From: Polaromonas glacialis
Lineage (GTDB): Bacteria > Pseudomonadota > Gammaproteobacteria > Burkholderiales > Burkholderiaceae_C
Direction of reading: 5' to 3'
Assembly: GCF_000709345.1 (NCBI RefSeq)
Contig: NZ_KL448323.1
Location: 1,795,830-1,859,829, forward strand
DNA: 64,000 nucleotides
Shown piece after piece: positions 37,417 to 48,994 of this stretch; the stretch's first letter is position 1, and the number at the start of each line of letters is the position of its first letter. The position numbers and the translations under genes were made by a program. The notes beneath the pieces were generated by a model. The model was not told the origin of the DNA and searched no databases. It saw nothing but the letters and a program-made list of their open reading frames with translations.

Positions 37417-37803
37417 ACACTGGCATATTTCAATTTTTAGGGTATAATCCGGTTTTTTCCGGCAAGCGCGACAGCAGCACCTCCGGCACCGGCCCCCTTT
37501 GAGCCAAGGGAAACTCCACAGGAGACGGCCAACGCACCGCAAGGACTGCATTCCAAATGTTCGCCCAACCAGCTTGCCAAAAATTTTGAGCGTCTTCGTG
37601 CCAAGGCACAGGCTGACTTGATTTTTTACCGCTTCCGATTTGAATCCTGAATTTTTTCCCCGGGTGCCCTGACCGTGATCCGGGCGCCAGCGCGCGGATG
37701 ATGTGCCAGCTTGAAAAAACTGGAAAAACCGCCATATCCATTGCAGCCCGCGTTTGATCCTGCCCCGCTGGGCAAAAATTCTTTGAATTCTGCGAAAACC
37801 GAT
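37417..37803 (+). promoter_or_regulatory. dnaG-rpoD intergenic region with rpoD promoter and long leader
   Basis: A perfect TATAAT lies at 37443-37448, with CTGGCA about 17 bases upstream as a weak -35 box. Transcription from here would leave an unusually long leader of about 350 bases before the rpoD start I prefer. The leader holds several short GC-rich inverted stretches (for example CCGGTTTTTTCCGG at the start) but no coding frame, tRNA or riboswitch that I recognise. Confidence 0.55.
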
Positions 37804-40008
<2,205 letters not shown>

Positions 40009-40047
40009 ATCGGCGGCCCGGCGCTCCGGGCTGCAAAATCAAGAGTT

Positions 40048-40095
40048 AAATAGCTGGTTATCTCCCGTCCAGCGGGCGCTGCCAGCTATTTTTTT
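40048..40095 (+). terminator. Repeat-derived terminator of rpoD
   Basis: AAATAGCTGG (40048-40057) pairs perfectly with CCAGCTATTT (40082-40091), with an inner CCCG/CGGG pair and TTTT behind. It is one copy of the window-wide repeat (40042-40108) serving as a terminator. Confidence 0.8.
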
Positions 40096-40133
40096 GATAG
40101 TAGTCTTCTGGATCGGCACTTGACCCTGCGCAC

Positions 40134-40391
40134 TCAATCCGGGACAAAACGGGCCTTGAAGCGGGCTTCGTCTTCGGCCAGGTCAATCGTGACCAGCTGG
40201 CCCATCTTCTGGTCGCTCAGCCGGTAGGCGGCAAACAGGCTGTACTTGCCCTTGAAGTGGTAGCTTTCCAGGTCGATCAGCATGTAGGGATAAGGCACGA
40301 ACACCTCGTGCTGGAAAAGCGCCCGGTGCCGGTTGCGCGGCGACGGGAAAAGCTTGTAGTGGTCGGTGGTGATGCTTTTGGCTGTGGCCAT
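40134..40391 (-). CDS. Conserved hypothetical protein, 85 residues
   Basis: From the ATG at 40391 the frame encodes MATAKSITTDHYKLFPSPRN to FKARFVPD. It is a small, soluble, aromatic-rich protein (FVPYPYMLIDLESYHFKGKYSLFAAYRL) that I do not recognise. The start is divergent from the exonuclease gene with 78 bases between, so they share a control region. Coding looks real because codon use matches neighbours and the product has a normal composition; function is unknown. Confidence 0.6.
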   Translation of the reverse strand: MATAKSITTDHYKLFPSPRNRHRALFQHEVFVPYPYMLIDLESYHFKGKYSLFAAYRLSDQKMGQLVTIDLAEDEARFKARFVPD

Positions 40392-40469
40392 GGTCGTTTG
40401 ATGCTGGAAGTGATGGGATTGCAAGCGCTCGGCGGTAAGCTCTACCCCTATTTTCACGCATTGGATTTC

Positions 40470-41066
40470 ATGACCGAACGCCACCCCACCCCGGACAAAG
40501 AGCAGATCGCGCTGCTGGCGCCCTTTGACCGCCTCGATCTGCCGCAGATCCAGCTCGTCGCGACGGCGCAGCAGGCCATTCGCGCACTGGAAGAACTCGA
40601 CGGCGTGACGGCGCTGGGCTTCGACACCGAGTCCAAGCCGACGTTCATGAAGAACGAAGCCTCCACCGGACCGCACATCGTCCAGCTGTCAACGCTGGAG
40701 CGGGCCTACATTTTCCAGCTGGAAGACGCCGAGTGCCGCCGTGCCATCGCGCTGCTGCTGGAGACCGACCGGGTGGTCAAGGCGGGCTTCGGCCTGGGCG
40801 ACGACCGGCGTCGCATCATCCACAAGCTCGGCGTCGATCCACGGGGCGTGCTTGATTTGAACGCGGTGTTCCGGGAGCGCGGCTACCGCAAGGACATGGG
40901 CGTGCGCGGCGCGGTGGCGGTGATGTTCAACCGGCGCTTCATCAAGTCGCGCAAGGCCACCACCTCGAACTGGGCCAATGTCCATTTGCAGGAATCCCAG
41001 CTGATCTATGCGGCCAACGATGCTTATGCGGCGCTGCGCGTTTATCAGGCGCTGGGGCTGGACTGA
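40470..41066 (+). CDS. 3'-5' exonuclease, DnaQ/RNase D-like DEDDy domain
   Basis: The 198-residue single-domain protein has all three exonuclease motifs: Exo I FDTESKPTF (residues 54-62), Exo II around KAGFGLGDDRRRI, and Exo III with the YxxxD form in YAANDAYAALRVY near the end. There is no HRDC domain, unlike RNase D. It resembles the short WRN-type exonucleases of bacteria; whether DNA or RNA is the substrate cannot be told. I place the start at the ATG at 40470. Confidence 0.85.
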   Translation: MTERHPTPDKEQIALLAPFDRLDLPQIQLVATAQQAIRALEELDGVTALGFDTESKPTFMKNEASTGPHIVQLSTLERAYIFQLEDAECRRAIALLLETDRVVKAGFGLGDDRRRIIHKLGVDPRGVLDLNAVFRERGYRKDMGVRGAVAVMFNRRFIKSRKATTSNWANVHLQESQLIYAANDAYAALRVYQALGLD

Positions 41067-41150
41067 TCTTTACAAAAGGAGTCCGGGCCTTTGCGCGGGC
41101 GATATGTGGAAGGCACAAGATGAGGTTTCACCAACCACTGGAGTGACTCC

Positions 41151-41618
41151 ATGACATCCAAAACCATCATTTGCGCCATTGCCGCTGCCTCGTTCAGCTT
41201 TGCCTCGCTGTCCTTCGCTGACAACGACGACCGGCGCGGCCCGGGGCGCGGTGAACCATCGCGCGCCGAGCAGCGCGGCCCCATGGGACGGGATGGGCAC
41301 GATTCGGGTCACCGGAATTTTGACCGGCGCGATCAACAGGGCAACCGCCATGACAACGGCAACCATTACGGCAACCGTGGCGGCTACGAGCGTGATGATG
41401 CGCGCGGCGACCGGAACTATGGAGCCCGGGGTCCGCAGTACCATCGCGGCGGCTACATTCCTCGGGAATACCGCAACCGGCAGTATGTCGTGAACAACTG
41501 GCGCGTCCATCGCCTGAATGCGCCGCCGCGTGGCCAGCAATGGGTGCAGGTCGGCTCGGACTATGTATTGATTGCGATCGCCACCGGCATCATTGCCCAG
41601 CTGGTGCTGAGCCAGTAA
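41151..41618 (+). CDS. RcnB-family periplasmic protein
   Basis: The 155-residue product has a signal peptide (AIAAASFSFASLSFA-D) and a highly charged, R/D/G/N/H-rich middle, followed by the RcnB-like C-terminal block YHRGGYIPREYRNRQYVVNNW and GQQWVQVGSDYVLIAIATGIIAQLVL. In E. coli RcnB helps nickel/cobalt homeostasis in the periplasm; many relatives are of unknown role. The many H, D and N residues could bind metal. No metal exporter is adjacent. Confidence 0.82.
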   Translation: MTSKTIICAIAAASFSFASLSFADNDDRRGPGRGEPSRAEQRGPMGRDGHDSGHRNFDRRDQQGNRHDNGNHYGNRGGYERDDARGDRNYGARGPQYHRGGYIPREYRNRQYVVNNWRVHRLNAPPRGQQWVQVGSDYVLIAIATGIIAQLVLSQ

Positions 41619-41624
41619 ACCGGC

Positions 41625-42263
41625 TCAGTGCAGGTGGCGCGGTTTGCGCCCGCCCGTCCCGTGGCCGGAACCGCCTTGCGAGCCGCCCGAGCCGCGCGGC
41701 GGCCGGCCAAGCTGCATCGAGTTGACCAGGTCGTCGAAACGGCGGCCAAACAGCTTGTCAACGGCCTCGACGACCTCGCCGAGTTCGGAGCCGTCGAAAT
41801 GCCGCTCCATCAGGCCGATCAGGTCCTGCACCAGCAGGTCGCGCTGGACCTGCATGATGGCGGCCGGCGTCGGGCCGACAAAATAAATCACGAAGTCATC
41901 ACGGGCTTCGTCTTCCTCGCTGCCTTCGTCTTCCTCGTCGAAGTCGGCATCGTAGAAGGTCACTTCAATCGGCGCGCCCACTTCGGCCAGTTCATTGAGC
42001 CCCATGCACATCTCGTCGAGCGACTGGCGAAAGTCGTCGCCGCCTGGAACCGTCCAGCACATCTGCAGCAAATGCTTGGGCGCGTCGAAGCGGATGCCCG
42101 GTTCTTCCTCATAGACGCTGGCAGCGCCTGCGGCCAGTGATTTGGAACCGGCATATTTCCACAAGGGCTTGAGCGCTTCCTGCAGTTGCTCGAAGCTGAC
42201 ATCGGCACGCAGGGGCACCTCGCCGTGGACGTGAATTTCAAAGGGGGTGTTGTAGCGCGACAT
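41625..42263 (-). CDS. Conserved hypothetical protein, 212 residues
   Basis: The product starts MSRYNTPFEIHVHGEVPLRA, has an acidic middle (DADFDEEDEGSEEDEARDDF) and a glycine-rich basic tail ending GGRKPRHLH. There are no membrane helices or signal. I do not recognise a family with a known function; the composition suggests a soluble cytoplasmic protein. It converges with the RcnB-like gene, leaving only 6 bases between stops. Confidence 0.75.
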   Translation of the reverse strand: MSRYNTPFEIHVHGEVPLRADVSFEQLQEALKPLWKYAGSKSLAAGAASVYEEEPGIRFDAPKHLLQMCWTVPGGDDFRQSLDEMCMGLNELAEVGAPIEVTFYDADFDEEDEGSEEDEARDDFVIYFVGPTPAAIMQVQRDLLVQDLIGLMERHFDGSELGEVVEAVDKLFGRRFDDLVNSMQLGRPPRGSGGSQGGSGHGTGGRKPRHLH

Positions 42264-42538
42264 GGAATTATCTTATCCAGTTTCAAGGGGTCAATGGGGA
42301 CCAGGATGCCACCCCGTGCATTTTGTGATGCGTGCAAGCATGCAGTCTGCGGACAGATGCGGCCAAAAACATGGAATGCTACCGTGGTGAGCGGCTTCGA
42401 TTGGGGCCTGAGCGGCCCCTGAAATATCTGAAAGGTATTGTGCCACCCGCGCGCCCGTGGAACGGTCGCACGCTGCAAGGGCCGGACGTGACGGCCGGTC
42501 CGCCCAATGCCCGTAAACGACTCAGTCCTACAGGCAGC

Positions 42539-43624
42539 ATGGTAAAAACGTTTTCAAATCAAACGCTATCTGCACTACCCGCCAAGGCTCCCGTGAAACG
42601 TTCCGACCTTCTTTTCGACCTGCCGATTGCGGCACCACCCTTGCCGACGCCCCGGTTCATCAACCTGCGGGGCAGCGAATCCCCCGACCGTGAAAGCGGC
42701 AGCATCGCCTTTGAACTGACGCAAGGCTTGACAGCGCCCGCCGCTGCGCTGTCGCCGAAGTTTTTTTACAACACCCTTGGCTCCAGGCTGTTCGAAGCCA
42801 TCACGGTACTCGACGAGTACTACCCGACCCGTACCGAAGCCGGCATTTTCCAGGCTGCTTCGCCGCAGATCGCCGGCGCACTGGCGCAAGCCGGCCTGAG
42901 CCACCCGTGCCTGATCGACCTGGGCGCGGGCAACTGCGCCAAGGCGCTGGCGCTGATGCCGGTGATGCAGCCGCGCCAGTACGTGCCGGTCGATATCTCG
43001 ACGGATTTCCTGAGGGACGCGGCCGACCAGGTGCAAAACTGTTTTCCGGCGCTCGACATCGTCGGCGTCGGCATGGATTTTTCATCCAGCCTGCGCCTGC
43101 CGGAAGAAGTGCAATTGAATGACCGCGTGTATTTCTACCCCGGCTCCAGCCTGGGCAACTTCCAGCCGGCGCAGGCGCTGGCGTTTTTACGCAACATGGC
43201 CGATCCGGCGCAGGGCAAGGCGCGCGGCCTGCTGCTGGGCATCGACCTGGTCAAGGACCCGGCCACATTGGAGGCGGCGTATGACGATGCGCTCGGCGTC
43301 ACGGCGGCCTTCAACAAAAACCTGCTGCGCAACGTGAACGAACTGCTGGCGGCGGACTTTAATGTTCGCCAGTGGAAGCATGTGGCGCTGTTCAACACGG
43401 CGCAGTCACGCATTGAAATGCACCTGGAAGCACTGGCCGACCTGACCGTCACCTGGCCCGGCCATTTGCGGCCTTTCGTGGCCGGCGAGCGGATTCACAC
43501 CGAAAGCTCGTACAAATACACGGTCGAATCGATGACAGCTTTGCTGAACCAGGCCGGGTTCAGTCAAGTGCGTTGCTGGACCGATCCGCAGCAGTGGTTT
43601 GCGGTGTTCTGGGCAGCGGCCTGA
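42539..43624 (+). CDS. egtD: L-histidine N(alpha)-methyltransferase EgtD
   Basis: EgtD trimethylates histidine to hercynine, the first step of ergothioneine synthesis. The 361-residue product has the family start (RFINLRG, IAFELTQGLTAPAAALSPKF), the SAM-binding LIDLGAGNCAKALALM, YVPVDIS and FYPGSSLGNFQPAQAL blocks, and the conserved C-terminal ERIHTESSYKYTVESM. The ATG at 42539 is my choice; no strong ribosome site is present. The usual partner EgtB (sulfoxide synthase) is not next to it; instead mobile-element debris follows. Confidence 0.92.
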   Translation: MVKTFSNQTLSALPAKAPVKRSDLLFDLPIAAPPLPTPRFINLRGSESPDRESGSIAFELTQGLTAPAAALSPKFFYNTLGSRLFEAITVLDEYYPTRTEAGIFQAASPQIAGALAQAGLSHPCLIDLGAGNCAKALALMPVMQPRQYVPVDISTDFLRDAADQVQNCFPALDIVGVGMDFSSSLRLPEEVQLNDRVYFYPGSSLGNFQPAQALAFLRNMADPAQGKARGLLLGIDLVKDPATLEAAYDDALGVTAAFNKNLLRNVNELLAADFNVRQWKHVALFNTAQSRIEMHLEALADLTVTWPGHLRPFVAGERIHTESSYKYTVESMTALLNQAGFSQVRCWTDPQQWFAVFWAAA

Positions 43625-43634
43625 TGTCGCGACG

Positions 43635-43798
43635 CTAGTGTCGCGTCAGGCGCAAAGTGTCGGGAGATCGCGTCGCCAGCGGCGTGCAGCGCAAGGCGTA
43701 GACCGCAGCCAGGGCTGAAGCCCTGGCAAGGGCTGCAACGCGGCGATGCGCGGCGATGGCCAGCGAGAACCGGCAGTTTGCGCCTGACGCGACACTAG
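43635..43798. mobile_element. MITE-like element with 22-bp perfect inverted ends
   Basis: A 22-bp sequence starting CTAGTGTCGCGTCAGG at 43635 is repeated as its exact reverse complement ending at 43798. The 164-bp unit has no coding capacity of its own. The palindromic CTAG at each end may be a target duplication. It directly abuts a transposase scrap, from whose parent it may derive. Confidence 0.7.
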
Positions 43799-43799
43799 G

Positions 43800-44171
43800 C
43801 AAGCCGCCTGGTTTTTTTAAGGCAAAACCACGAAATGCCGGCGCGTCCAAACGCGCGTATCCCTTGACCCGGCAAACCTCAAGCCCATGCACTTCGAGCC
43901 CGTTGACAGCCGACTCCACCGCCGAATGCGCCCGGCGCGCTTTGACGAAATCGGGGGCCTGCTCCACGCAGCGATCCGCGACATCGACGGCCAACGGCCC
44001 GGCATGGTTAGCCGCACCAAGCATTCCGCCGACGTGTAGCGGTAAATTCAGCTGCGTGTATGCTTGCCCGCCACCGAACGCAGGCCCGGATATTCTTCGA
44101 GAATAATATGCGCACCCATCAGCCAACAGTTTGGCAGCGCGTGGGTCAAACGGCATGATTGATCCAGGCAT
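43800..44171 (-). pseudogene. Transposase C-terminal remnant (ISNCY/IS5-like)
   Basis: The minus-strand frame from 44171 reads MPGSIMPFDPRAAKLLADG and later APDFVKARRAHSAVESAVNG, LEVHGLEVCRVKGYARLD. The HSAVESAVNGLEVHGL block is a conserved C-terminal motif of DDE transposases with the catalytic glutamate (VESA). The upstream two thirds of the protein is missing and the frame runs on into the MITE-like element, so it is a dead fragment. The region up to the mutS start (44172-44277) shows nothing else. Confidence 0.6.
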
Positions 44172-44277
44172 GGGGAATCCCGGAAACCTGAGTAGCTACA
44201 CGGCGTGGCAATTAAATATCAGCGCTCTACTTCCTTCGCTAAACCGTGGGGTGTAGACAAGGCTAGAAAAGGATTGA

Positions 44278-46935
44278 ATGAAGCAGGACGAAACAGCCAA
44301 ACCTAGGGACCGTGTGGGCTCAGCGGCGGAAAGCGCTACAAATCAAGAGCTTGGCAGCGCAGGATTTTCAAAGCACACGCCGATGATGCAGCAGTACCAC
44401 GCCATCAAGGCCGAATACCCTGACACGCTGGTCTTCTACCGGATGGGCGACTTCTACGAGGTCTTCTATGCCGACGCCGAAAAAGCCGCCCGCCTGCTCG
44501 ACATCACGCTGACGCGGCGCGGCCAGTCGGGCGGCGAGCCTGTGGTGATGGCCGGCGTGCCGTTTCATGCGCTGGAAAACTATCTGGCCAAGCTGATCAA
44601 GCTCGGCGAATCGGTGGCGATCTGCGAACAGGTCGGCGACGTGGCCACCAGCAAAGGGCCGGTCGAGCGCAAGGTGGTTCGCGTGGTCACGCCCGGCACG
44701 CTGCTGGACGCCGAACTGCTCGACGACAAGACCGAAACTATTTTGCTGGCGGTGCATCAGGGCGCGCGCAACACCTGCGGCCTGGCCTGGCTCAGCGTGA
44801 CGCAGGGCGAGATCCACCTGGCGCATTGCGCCAGCGGCGAGCTGGAAACCTGGCTGGCGCGCATTGCCCCCAGCGAACTGCTCTACAACATCGATGTCAC
44901 GCCGGCGTTCGAGCAGCGCTTGAGAACCTGGCGCTGCGTCGCCAGCGCCAGGCCGGCCTGGCAGTTCGACGCGGCCCTGGGCGCGCGCCGCCTGCTGGAG
45001 CAGCTCAAGGTGGCTTCGCTGGCGGCGTGGCATGCCGAAGCAATGGGCGAAGCGCATGCTGCCGCCTCGGCATTGCTGGGCTATGCCGAGCACACGCAGG
45101 GCCGCGCACTTTCGCATGTGCGGGGCCTGCAGGTGGTGCGGTCGGGCGAACTGATCGACTTGCCGCTGACGACCCGGCGCAACCTCGAACTCACGCAGAC
45201 CCTGCGCGGCGAAGGCTCGCCCACGCTGTTCTCGCTGCTCGATACCTGCACCACCGGCATGGGCAGCCGGGCGCTGAAAAGCTGGCTGCTCAGCCCGCGT
45301 CGCGACCGCGCCCAGGCCGCCAGCCGGCTGGAGGCCATCGCGCAGCTGCGCGCTAGCGCCCAGGAATCGCTGCGCGCCCGGCTCAAGGGCAGCAGCGATG
45401 TCGAACGCATCACCGCCCGCATCGCGCTGCGCCAGGTGCGCCCGCGCGAATTGGTCGCCCTGCAGCTGACGCTACAAAAAGCAGAGCTGCTTGCGCCCGT
45501 GGACTGTGCGCAAACGCCACTTTTGACCACTATTTTCGAGGATTTGCAGCCTCCGGCCGGCTGCGCCGAATTGCTGGGCCAGTGCATCCTCGACGAGCCG
45601 GCCGCGCTGATCCGCGACGGCGGCGTCATCAACCACGGCTGCGACGCCGAGCTCGATGAACTGCGCGCCATCCAGACCAATTGCGACGGTTTCCTGCTCG
45701 ACCTGGAAAGCCGCGAAAAGGCGCGCACCGGCATTGCCAACCTGCGCGTGCAGTTCAACAAGGTGCATGGCTTCTACATCGAGGTGACGCAGGGCCAGAC
45801 GGGCAAGGTGCCCGCCGACTACCGGCGCCGCCAGACGCTGAAGAATGCCGAGCGCTACATCACGCCCGAGCTGAAGACCTTCGAGGACAAGGCGCTGTCG
45901 GCTTCGTCGCGGGCGCTGGAGCGCGAAAAGTGGCTCTACGAGCAGCTGCTCGACCAGTTGCAGGACTTCGTGCCCGCCTTGAGCCGGCTGGCGCGCGCCA
46001 TTGCCGCGCTCGATGCGCTGTGTACGCTGGCCGAGCGCTCGCTGACGCTGGGTTGGTGCGCGCCCGTGTTTGTCAAGGAGCCGTGCATCGACATTGGCGC
46101 AGGCCGGCATCCGGTGGTGGAAGCCCGGCTGGCCGAGCTAGGTGCCGGCGCCTTCATCGCCAACGACTGCAACCTCACCGGCAAGAGTCGGATGCAGATC
46201 ATCACCGGCCCCAACATGGGCGGCAAATCGACCTACATGCGCCAGGTCGCGCTGATCGTGCTGCTGGCCAGCGTGGGCTCCTACGTGCCGGCTAGAGCCT
46301 GCCGGCTCGGGCCGATCGACGCCATCCACACGCGCATCGGCGCGGCCGACGACGTGGCCAATGCGCAATCGACCTTCATGCTGGAAATGCTGGAGGCCGC
46401 GCAGATTCTGCATGCCGCCACGCCCCATTCGCTGGTGCTGATGGACGAGATCGGGCGCGGCACCTCGACCTTCGACGGCCTGGCGCTGGCCGGCGGCATC
46501 GCGGCTTACCTGCACAACAAGGCGCAGGCGTTCACGCTGTTTGCCACGCATTATTTTGAACTGACCGAATTTCCGGCGCAGCACCACGGCGCGGTGAACG
46601 TACACGTCAGCGCGGTCGAGTCGGGCAGCGACGTTGTGTTCATGCACCACATCGAGTCCGGCCCGGCCAGCAAGAGCTACGGCATCGCGGTCGCCAAGCT
46701 GGCCGGCGTTCCCGCCGCCGTCGTCAACCACGCGCGCCATGCGCTGGCCGCGCTGGAAGCCCAGCAAGCCCAGGCCAGCGCACAGGTCGATCTGTTTGCC
46801 CTGCCGCCGCAGCCGCCGGCGGCCGAACCCTCACCCCTTGACGCGGCATTGGCGACAATAGAGCCTGACACCTTGACGCCCCGCGAGGCGCTCGATGCGC
46901 TGTACCGGCTCAAGAAGCTTGCCAATGCCAGCTGA
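44278..46935 (+). CDS. mutS: DNA mismatch repair protein MutS
   Basis: MutS finds mismatches and recruits MutL. The 885-residue product has the mismatch-contacting [11 protein letters not shown] motif (the Phe-x-Glu at residues about 61-63), the connector and lever domains, Walker A in [14 protein letters not shown] at about residue 643, Walker B in [16 protein letters not shown] and the C-terminal helix-turn-helix with [15 protein letters not shown] 34-residue N-terminal extension precedes the usual family start near [12 protein letters not shown]. One window repeat copy (45471-45535) lies within the lever region and is read through. Confidence 0.96.
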   Translation: MKQDETAKPRDRVGSAAESATNQELGSAGFSKHTPMMQQYHAIKAEYPDTLVFYRMGDFYEVFYADAEKAARLLDITLTRRGQSGGEPVVMAGVPFHALENYLAKLIKLGESVAICEQVGDVATSKGPVERKVVRVVTPGTLLDAELLDDKTETILLAVHQGARNTCGLAWLSVTQGEIHLAHCASGELETWLARIAPSELLYNIDVTPAFEQRLRTWRCVASARPAWQFDAALGARRLLEQLKVASLAAWHAEAMGEAHAAASALLGYAEHTQGRALSHVRGLQVVRSGELIDLPLTTRRNLELTQTLRGEGSPTLFSLLDTCTTGMGSRALKSWLLSPRRDRAQAASRLEAIAQLRASAQESLRARLKGSSDVERITARIALRQVRPRELVALQLTLQKAELLAPVDCAQTPLLTTIFEDLQPPAGCAELLGQCILDEPAALIRDGGVINHGCDAELDELRAIQTNCDGFLLDLESREKARTGIANLRVQFNKVHGFYIEVTQGQTGKVPADYRRRQTLKNAERYITPELKTFEDKALSASSRALEREKWLYEQLLDQLQDFVPALSRLARAIAALDALCTLAERSLTLGWCAPVFVKEPCIDIGAGRHPVVEARLAELGAGAFIANDCNLTGKSRMQIITGPNMGGKSTYMRQVALIVLLASVGSYVPARACRLGPIDAIHTRIGAADDVANAQSTFMLEMLEAAQILHAATPHSLVLMDEIGRGTSTFDGLALAGGIAAYLHNKAQAFTLFATHYFELTEFPAQHHGAVNVHVSAVESGSDVVFMHHIESGPASKSYGIAVAKLAGVPAAVVNHARHALAALEAQQAQASAQVDLFALPPQPPAAEPSPLDAALATIEPDTLTPREALDALYRLKKLANAS
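45471..45535 (+). repeat. REP-like hairpin repeat, copy inside mutS
   Basis: GCTACAAAAAGCAGAGCTGC, then TTGCGCCCG and TGCGCAAACGCCACTTTT, closely matches the intergenic copy at 63078-63138. mutS reads it as [19 protein letters not shown] in a variable segment of the lever domain. Confidence 0.6.
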
Positions 46936-46976
46936 ATGTCAAGCTTTCCATGTACTCCCAAACCTCCCTCCAAGCC

Positions 46977-47804
46977 ATGACTTACTGCGTCGCCATCAAA
47001 CTCAATGCCGGACTGGTCTTCCTGTCCGATTCCCGAACCAATGCGGGACTGGACCACATCAGCACCTTCCGCAAGATGATCGTCTATGAAAAGCCCGGCG
47101 ACCGCTTCATGGTGCTGCTGACCGCCGGCAACCTGTCGATCTCGCAGTCGGTGCGCGAAATTCTTCAAACGGAAGAGATCAAGGACCCCGACGGCGGCGA
47201 GCCGATCACCATCTGGAACGCCAGGAGCATGTTCGACGCCGCCCGCGTGCTTGGCTCGGCCATACGCCGCGTTTACGAGCACGACGCCCGCGCGCTGCGC
47301 AACGACGATGTCGGCTTCAACGTGTCGCTGGTCTTCGGCGGGCAGATCAAGGGCGAAGGCATGCGCCTGTTCCAGGTGTATTCGCCGGGCAACTTCATCG
47401 AGGCCACCGACGAGACGCCCTACTTCCAGATTGGCGAATCCAAATACGGCAAGCCGGTGCTCGACCGCGTCATCCGCCCCGAAACCCCGCTGGACGAGGC
47501 TGCCAAATGCGCGCTGGTGTCGATGGATTCGACCATGAAGTCCAACCTGTCAGTCGGCCTGCCGCTGGACCTGGTGGTGTATGAAGCCGACAGCTTCAAG
47601 AGCGACAAGGTCGTCTGCATCGACCAGGACAACCCCTACTACCAGATGATGCACAACAGCTGGGGGCAAAAGCTGCGCCAGGTGTTCGACAGCATCGAAG
47701 ACCCGGTGTGGGACGATGCGCACACCGAAACACCGATCAAGATGCCGGCCGGCCGCCATGCGGTGCTGAAAAAGATCACCACGCCGCAAGAAAAGCTGAT
47801 CTAG
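46977..47804 (+). CDS. Anbu-type proteasome homologue
   Basis: The 275-residue product starts MTYCVAIKLNAGLVFLSDSR, so that removal of Met exposes Thr2, the nucleophile of proteasome-type hydrolases, followed by the SDSRTNAG block. It matches the bacterial Anbu group (COG3484), related to HslV, which forms open rings in the cytoplasm; protease activity has been hard to show. Anbu genes often sit beside a transglutaminase, an ATP-grasp protein and an alpha-E protein; none is here. A GTG/ATG frame nine codons upstream (MYSQTSLQA) would bury the threonine and is unlikely. Confidence 0.88.
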   Translation: MTYCVAIKLNAGLVFLSDSRTNAGLDHISTFRKMIVYEKPGDRFMVLLTAGNLSISQSVREILQTEEIKDPDGGEPITIWNARSMFDAARVLGSAIRRVYEHDARALRNDDVGFNVSLVFGGQIKGEGMRLFQVYSPGNFIEATDETPYFQIGESKYGKPVLDRVIRPETPLDEAAKCALVSMDSTMKSNLSVGLPLDLVVYEADSFKSDKVVCIDQDNPYYQMMHNSWGQKLRQVFDSIEDPVWDDAHTETPIKMPAGRHAVLKKITTPQEKLI

Positions 47805-47901
47805 GCCTTTTTGTTTCACTGACCCTTTATCGACCCTTTATCGACATCCACCTCCGGGCAACCACTGCGGCCCTGCGCGCCACAGTTCCCCCCTTATTTC
47901 A

Positions 47902-48744
47902 GTGCCCAAAAGTCCCAAACCCCTCATCATTTTTTCCCATGGCAACAGCTTTCCGGCCAGCACCTACGGCGTGCTGTTCCAGAGCCTGAAGGCAAGGGGT
48001 TTTCAAGTCCAGGCGATTGAAAAATTCGGCCATGACCCGCGCTACCCGGTTACCAGCAACTGGCCCAACCTGGTGCAGCAACTGGCCGACTTTGCCTGCC
48101 ACGAAGTCGAAAAGTCCGGCCAGCCGGCCTTCCTGGTCGGCCATTCGCTGGGCGGTTTCCTGAGCCTGATGTGCGCCGCGCGCCATCCCGAACTCGGCGG
48201 CAAGAAGGTCGCCGGCGTGCTGCTGCTCGACTCGCCGGTGCTGGGCGGCTGGCGCGCCAAGGCGCTCAGCGTGGCCAAGCGGGCCAAGCTGGTCGGGTCG
48301 ATCTCGCCGGGCGCCATCAGCCGCAAGCGCCGCCACCAGTGGCTGGGCCGGGACGAGGTGCTGGCGCACTTTCGCAGTAAGAAAGCCTTTGCCCGCTGGG
48401 ACGAGCAGGTGCTGCGCGACTACATCGACCACGGCACGCATGACGAAGGCGGCAGCGCGCAGGGCCAGCGCCTGCTGAGTTTTGACCGCGACGTGGAAAC
48501 GGCGATCTACAACACCCTGCCCGACAACCTGGAAAGCCTGCTCAAGACGAATCCGCTGCAATGCCCGTCGGCCTTCATCGGCGGGCGCCAGTCGGTCGAG
48601 ATGAAGCAGGTCGGCATGGCGATGACGCAAAAAATCACCCATGGCCGCATCATGATGCTCGACGGCAGCCACCTGTTTCCGATGGAAAAGCCGCTGGCCA
48701 CGGCCGCCGCCATCGAGGCGGCGTTGCTGAACTTCATGGGCTGA
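47902..48744 (+). CDS. Alpha/beta hydrolase
   Basis: The 280-residue protein has the oxyanion motif SHGNSFPAST near the start, the nucleophile elbow GHSLGG (serine at about residue 89), a lid rich in lysine and arginine, and the histidine in LDGSHLFPMEKP near the C-terminus. The aspartate is probably in LLLDSPVLGGW or later. It is a cytoplasmic esterase or lipase of unknown substrate. The start is GTG at 47902. It is 97 bases behind the Anbu gene. Confidence 0.88.
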   Translation: MPKSPKPLIIFSHGNSFPASTYGVLFQSLKARGFQVQAIEKFGHDPRYPVTSNWPNLVQQLADFACHEVEKSGQPAFLVGHSLGGFLSLMCAARHPELGGKKVAGVLLLDSPVLGGWRAKALSVAKRAKLVGSISPGAISRKRRHQWLGRDEVLAHFRSKKAFARWDEQVLRDYIDHGTHDEGGSAQGQRLLSFDRDVETAIYNTLPDNLESLLKTNPLQCPSAFIGGRQSVEMKQVGMAMTQKITHGRIMMLDGSHLFPMEKPLATAAAIEAALLNFMG

Positions 48745-48793
48745 GGCCGGCTTGTGCGGCATTCTGCGTGCGCCAGGCCAGGCGCCCACGGGC

Positions 48794-48861
48794 TGCTACG
48801 GAATAGATAGCTGTAAAGCTTTACCCAACTTGCGGAAAGCCGGTTTTTCTTATATTTTTTA
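48794..48861 (+). repeat. REP-like hairpin repeat after the hydrolase gene
   Basis: CTACGGAATAGATAGCTG, then TTGCGGAAAGCCGGTTTTT. It lies in the 250-base gap before the IS110 transposase. Confidence 0.5.
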
Positions 48862-48994
48862 ACTACCAACGCTTTTGATTTGCCCGCTGCGTTTTCCAAT
48901 GGGATGAACACCCCCACCCGCTGAGTGACACCTCGCGTGTGCCAAAGTAGCGGAGCAGAACTTTTGCATTTCAAACCGAGCAGGAGCGTTCACC

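Noticed and set aside
42332..42538. An upstream start for egtD adding about 69 residues
   Set aside because: The added segment has no family similarity and an odd composition; the ATG at 42539 matches where EgtD similarity begins.
43635..44171. A single 178-residue gene on the minus strand
   Set aside because: The frame is a chance fusion of a transposase scrap with the MITE-like element; the last 50 codons are simply the inverted-repeat unit read through.
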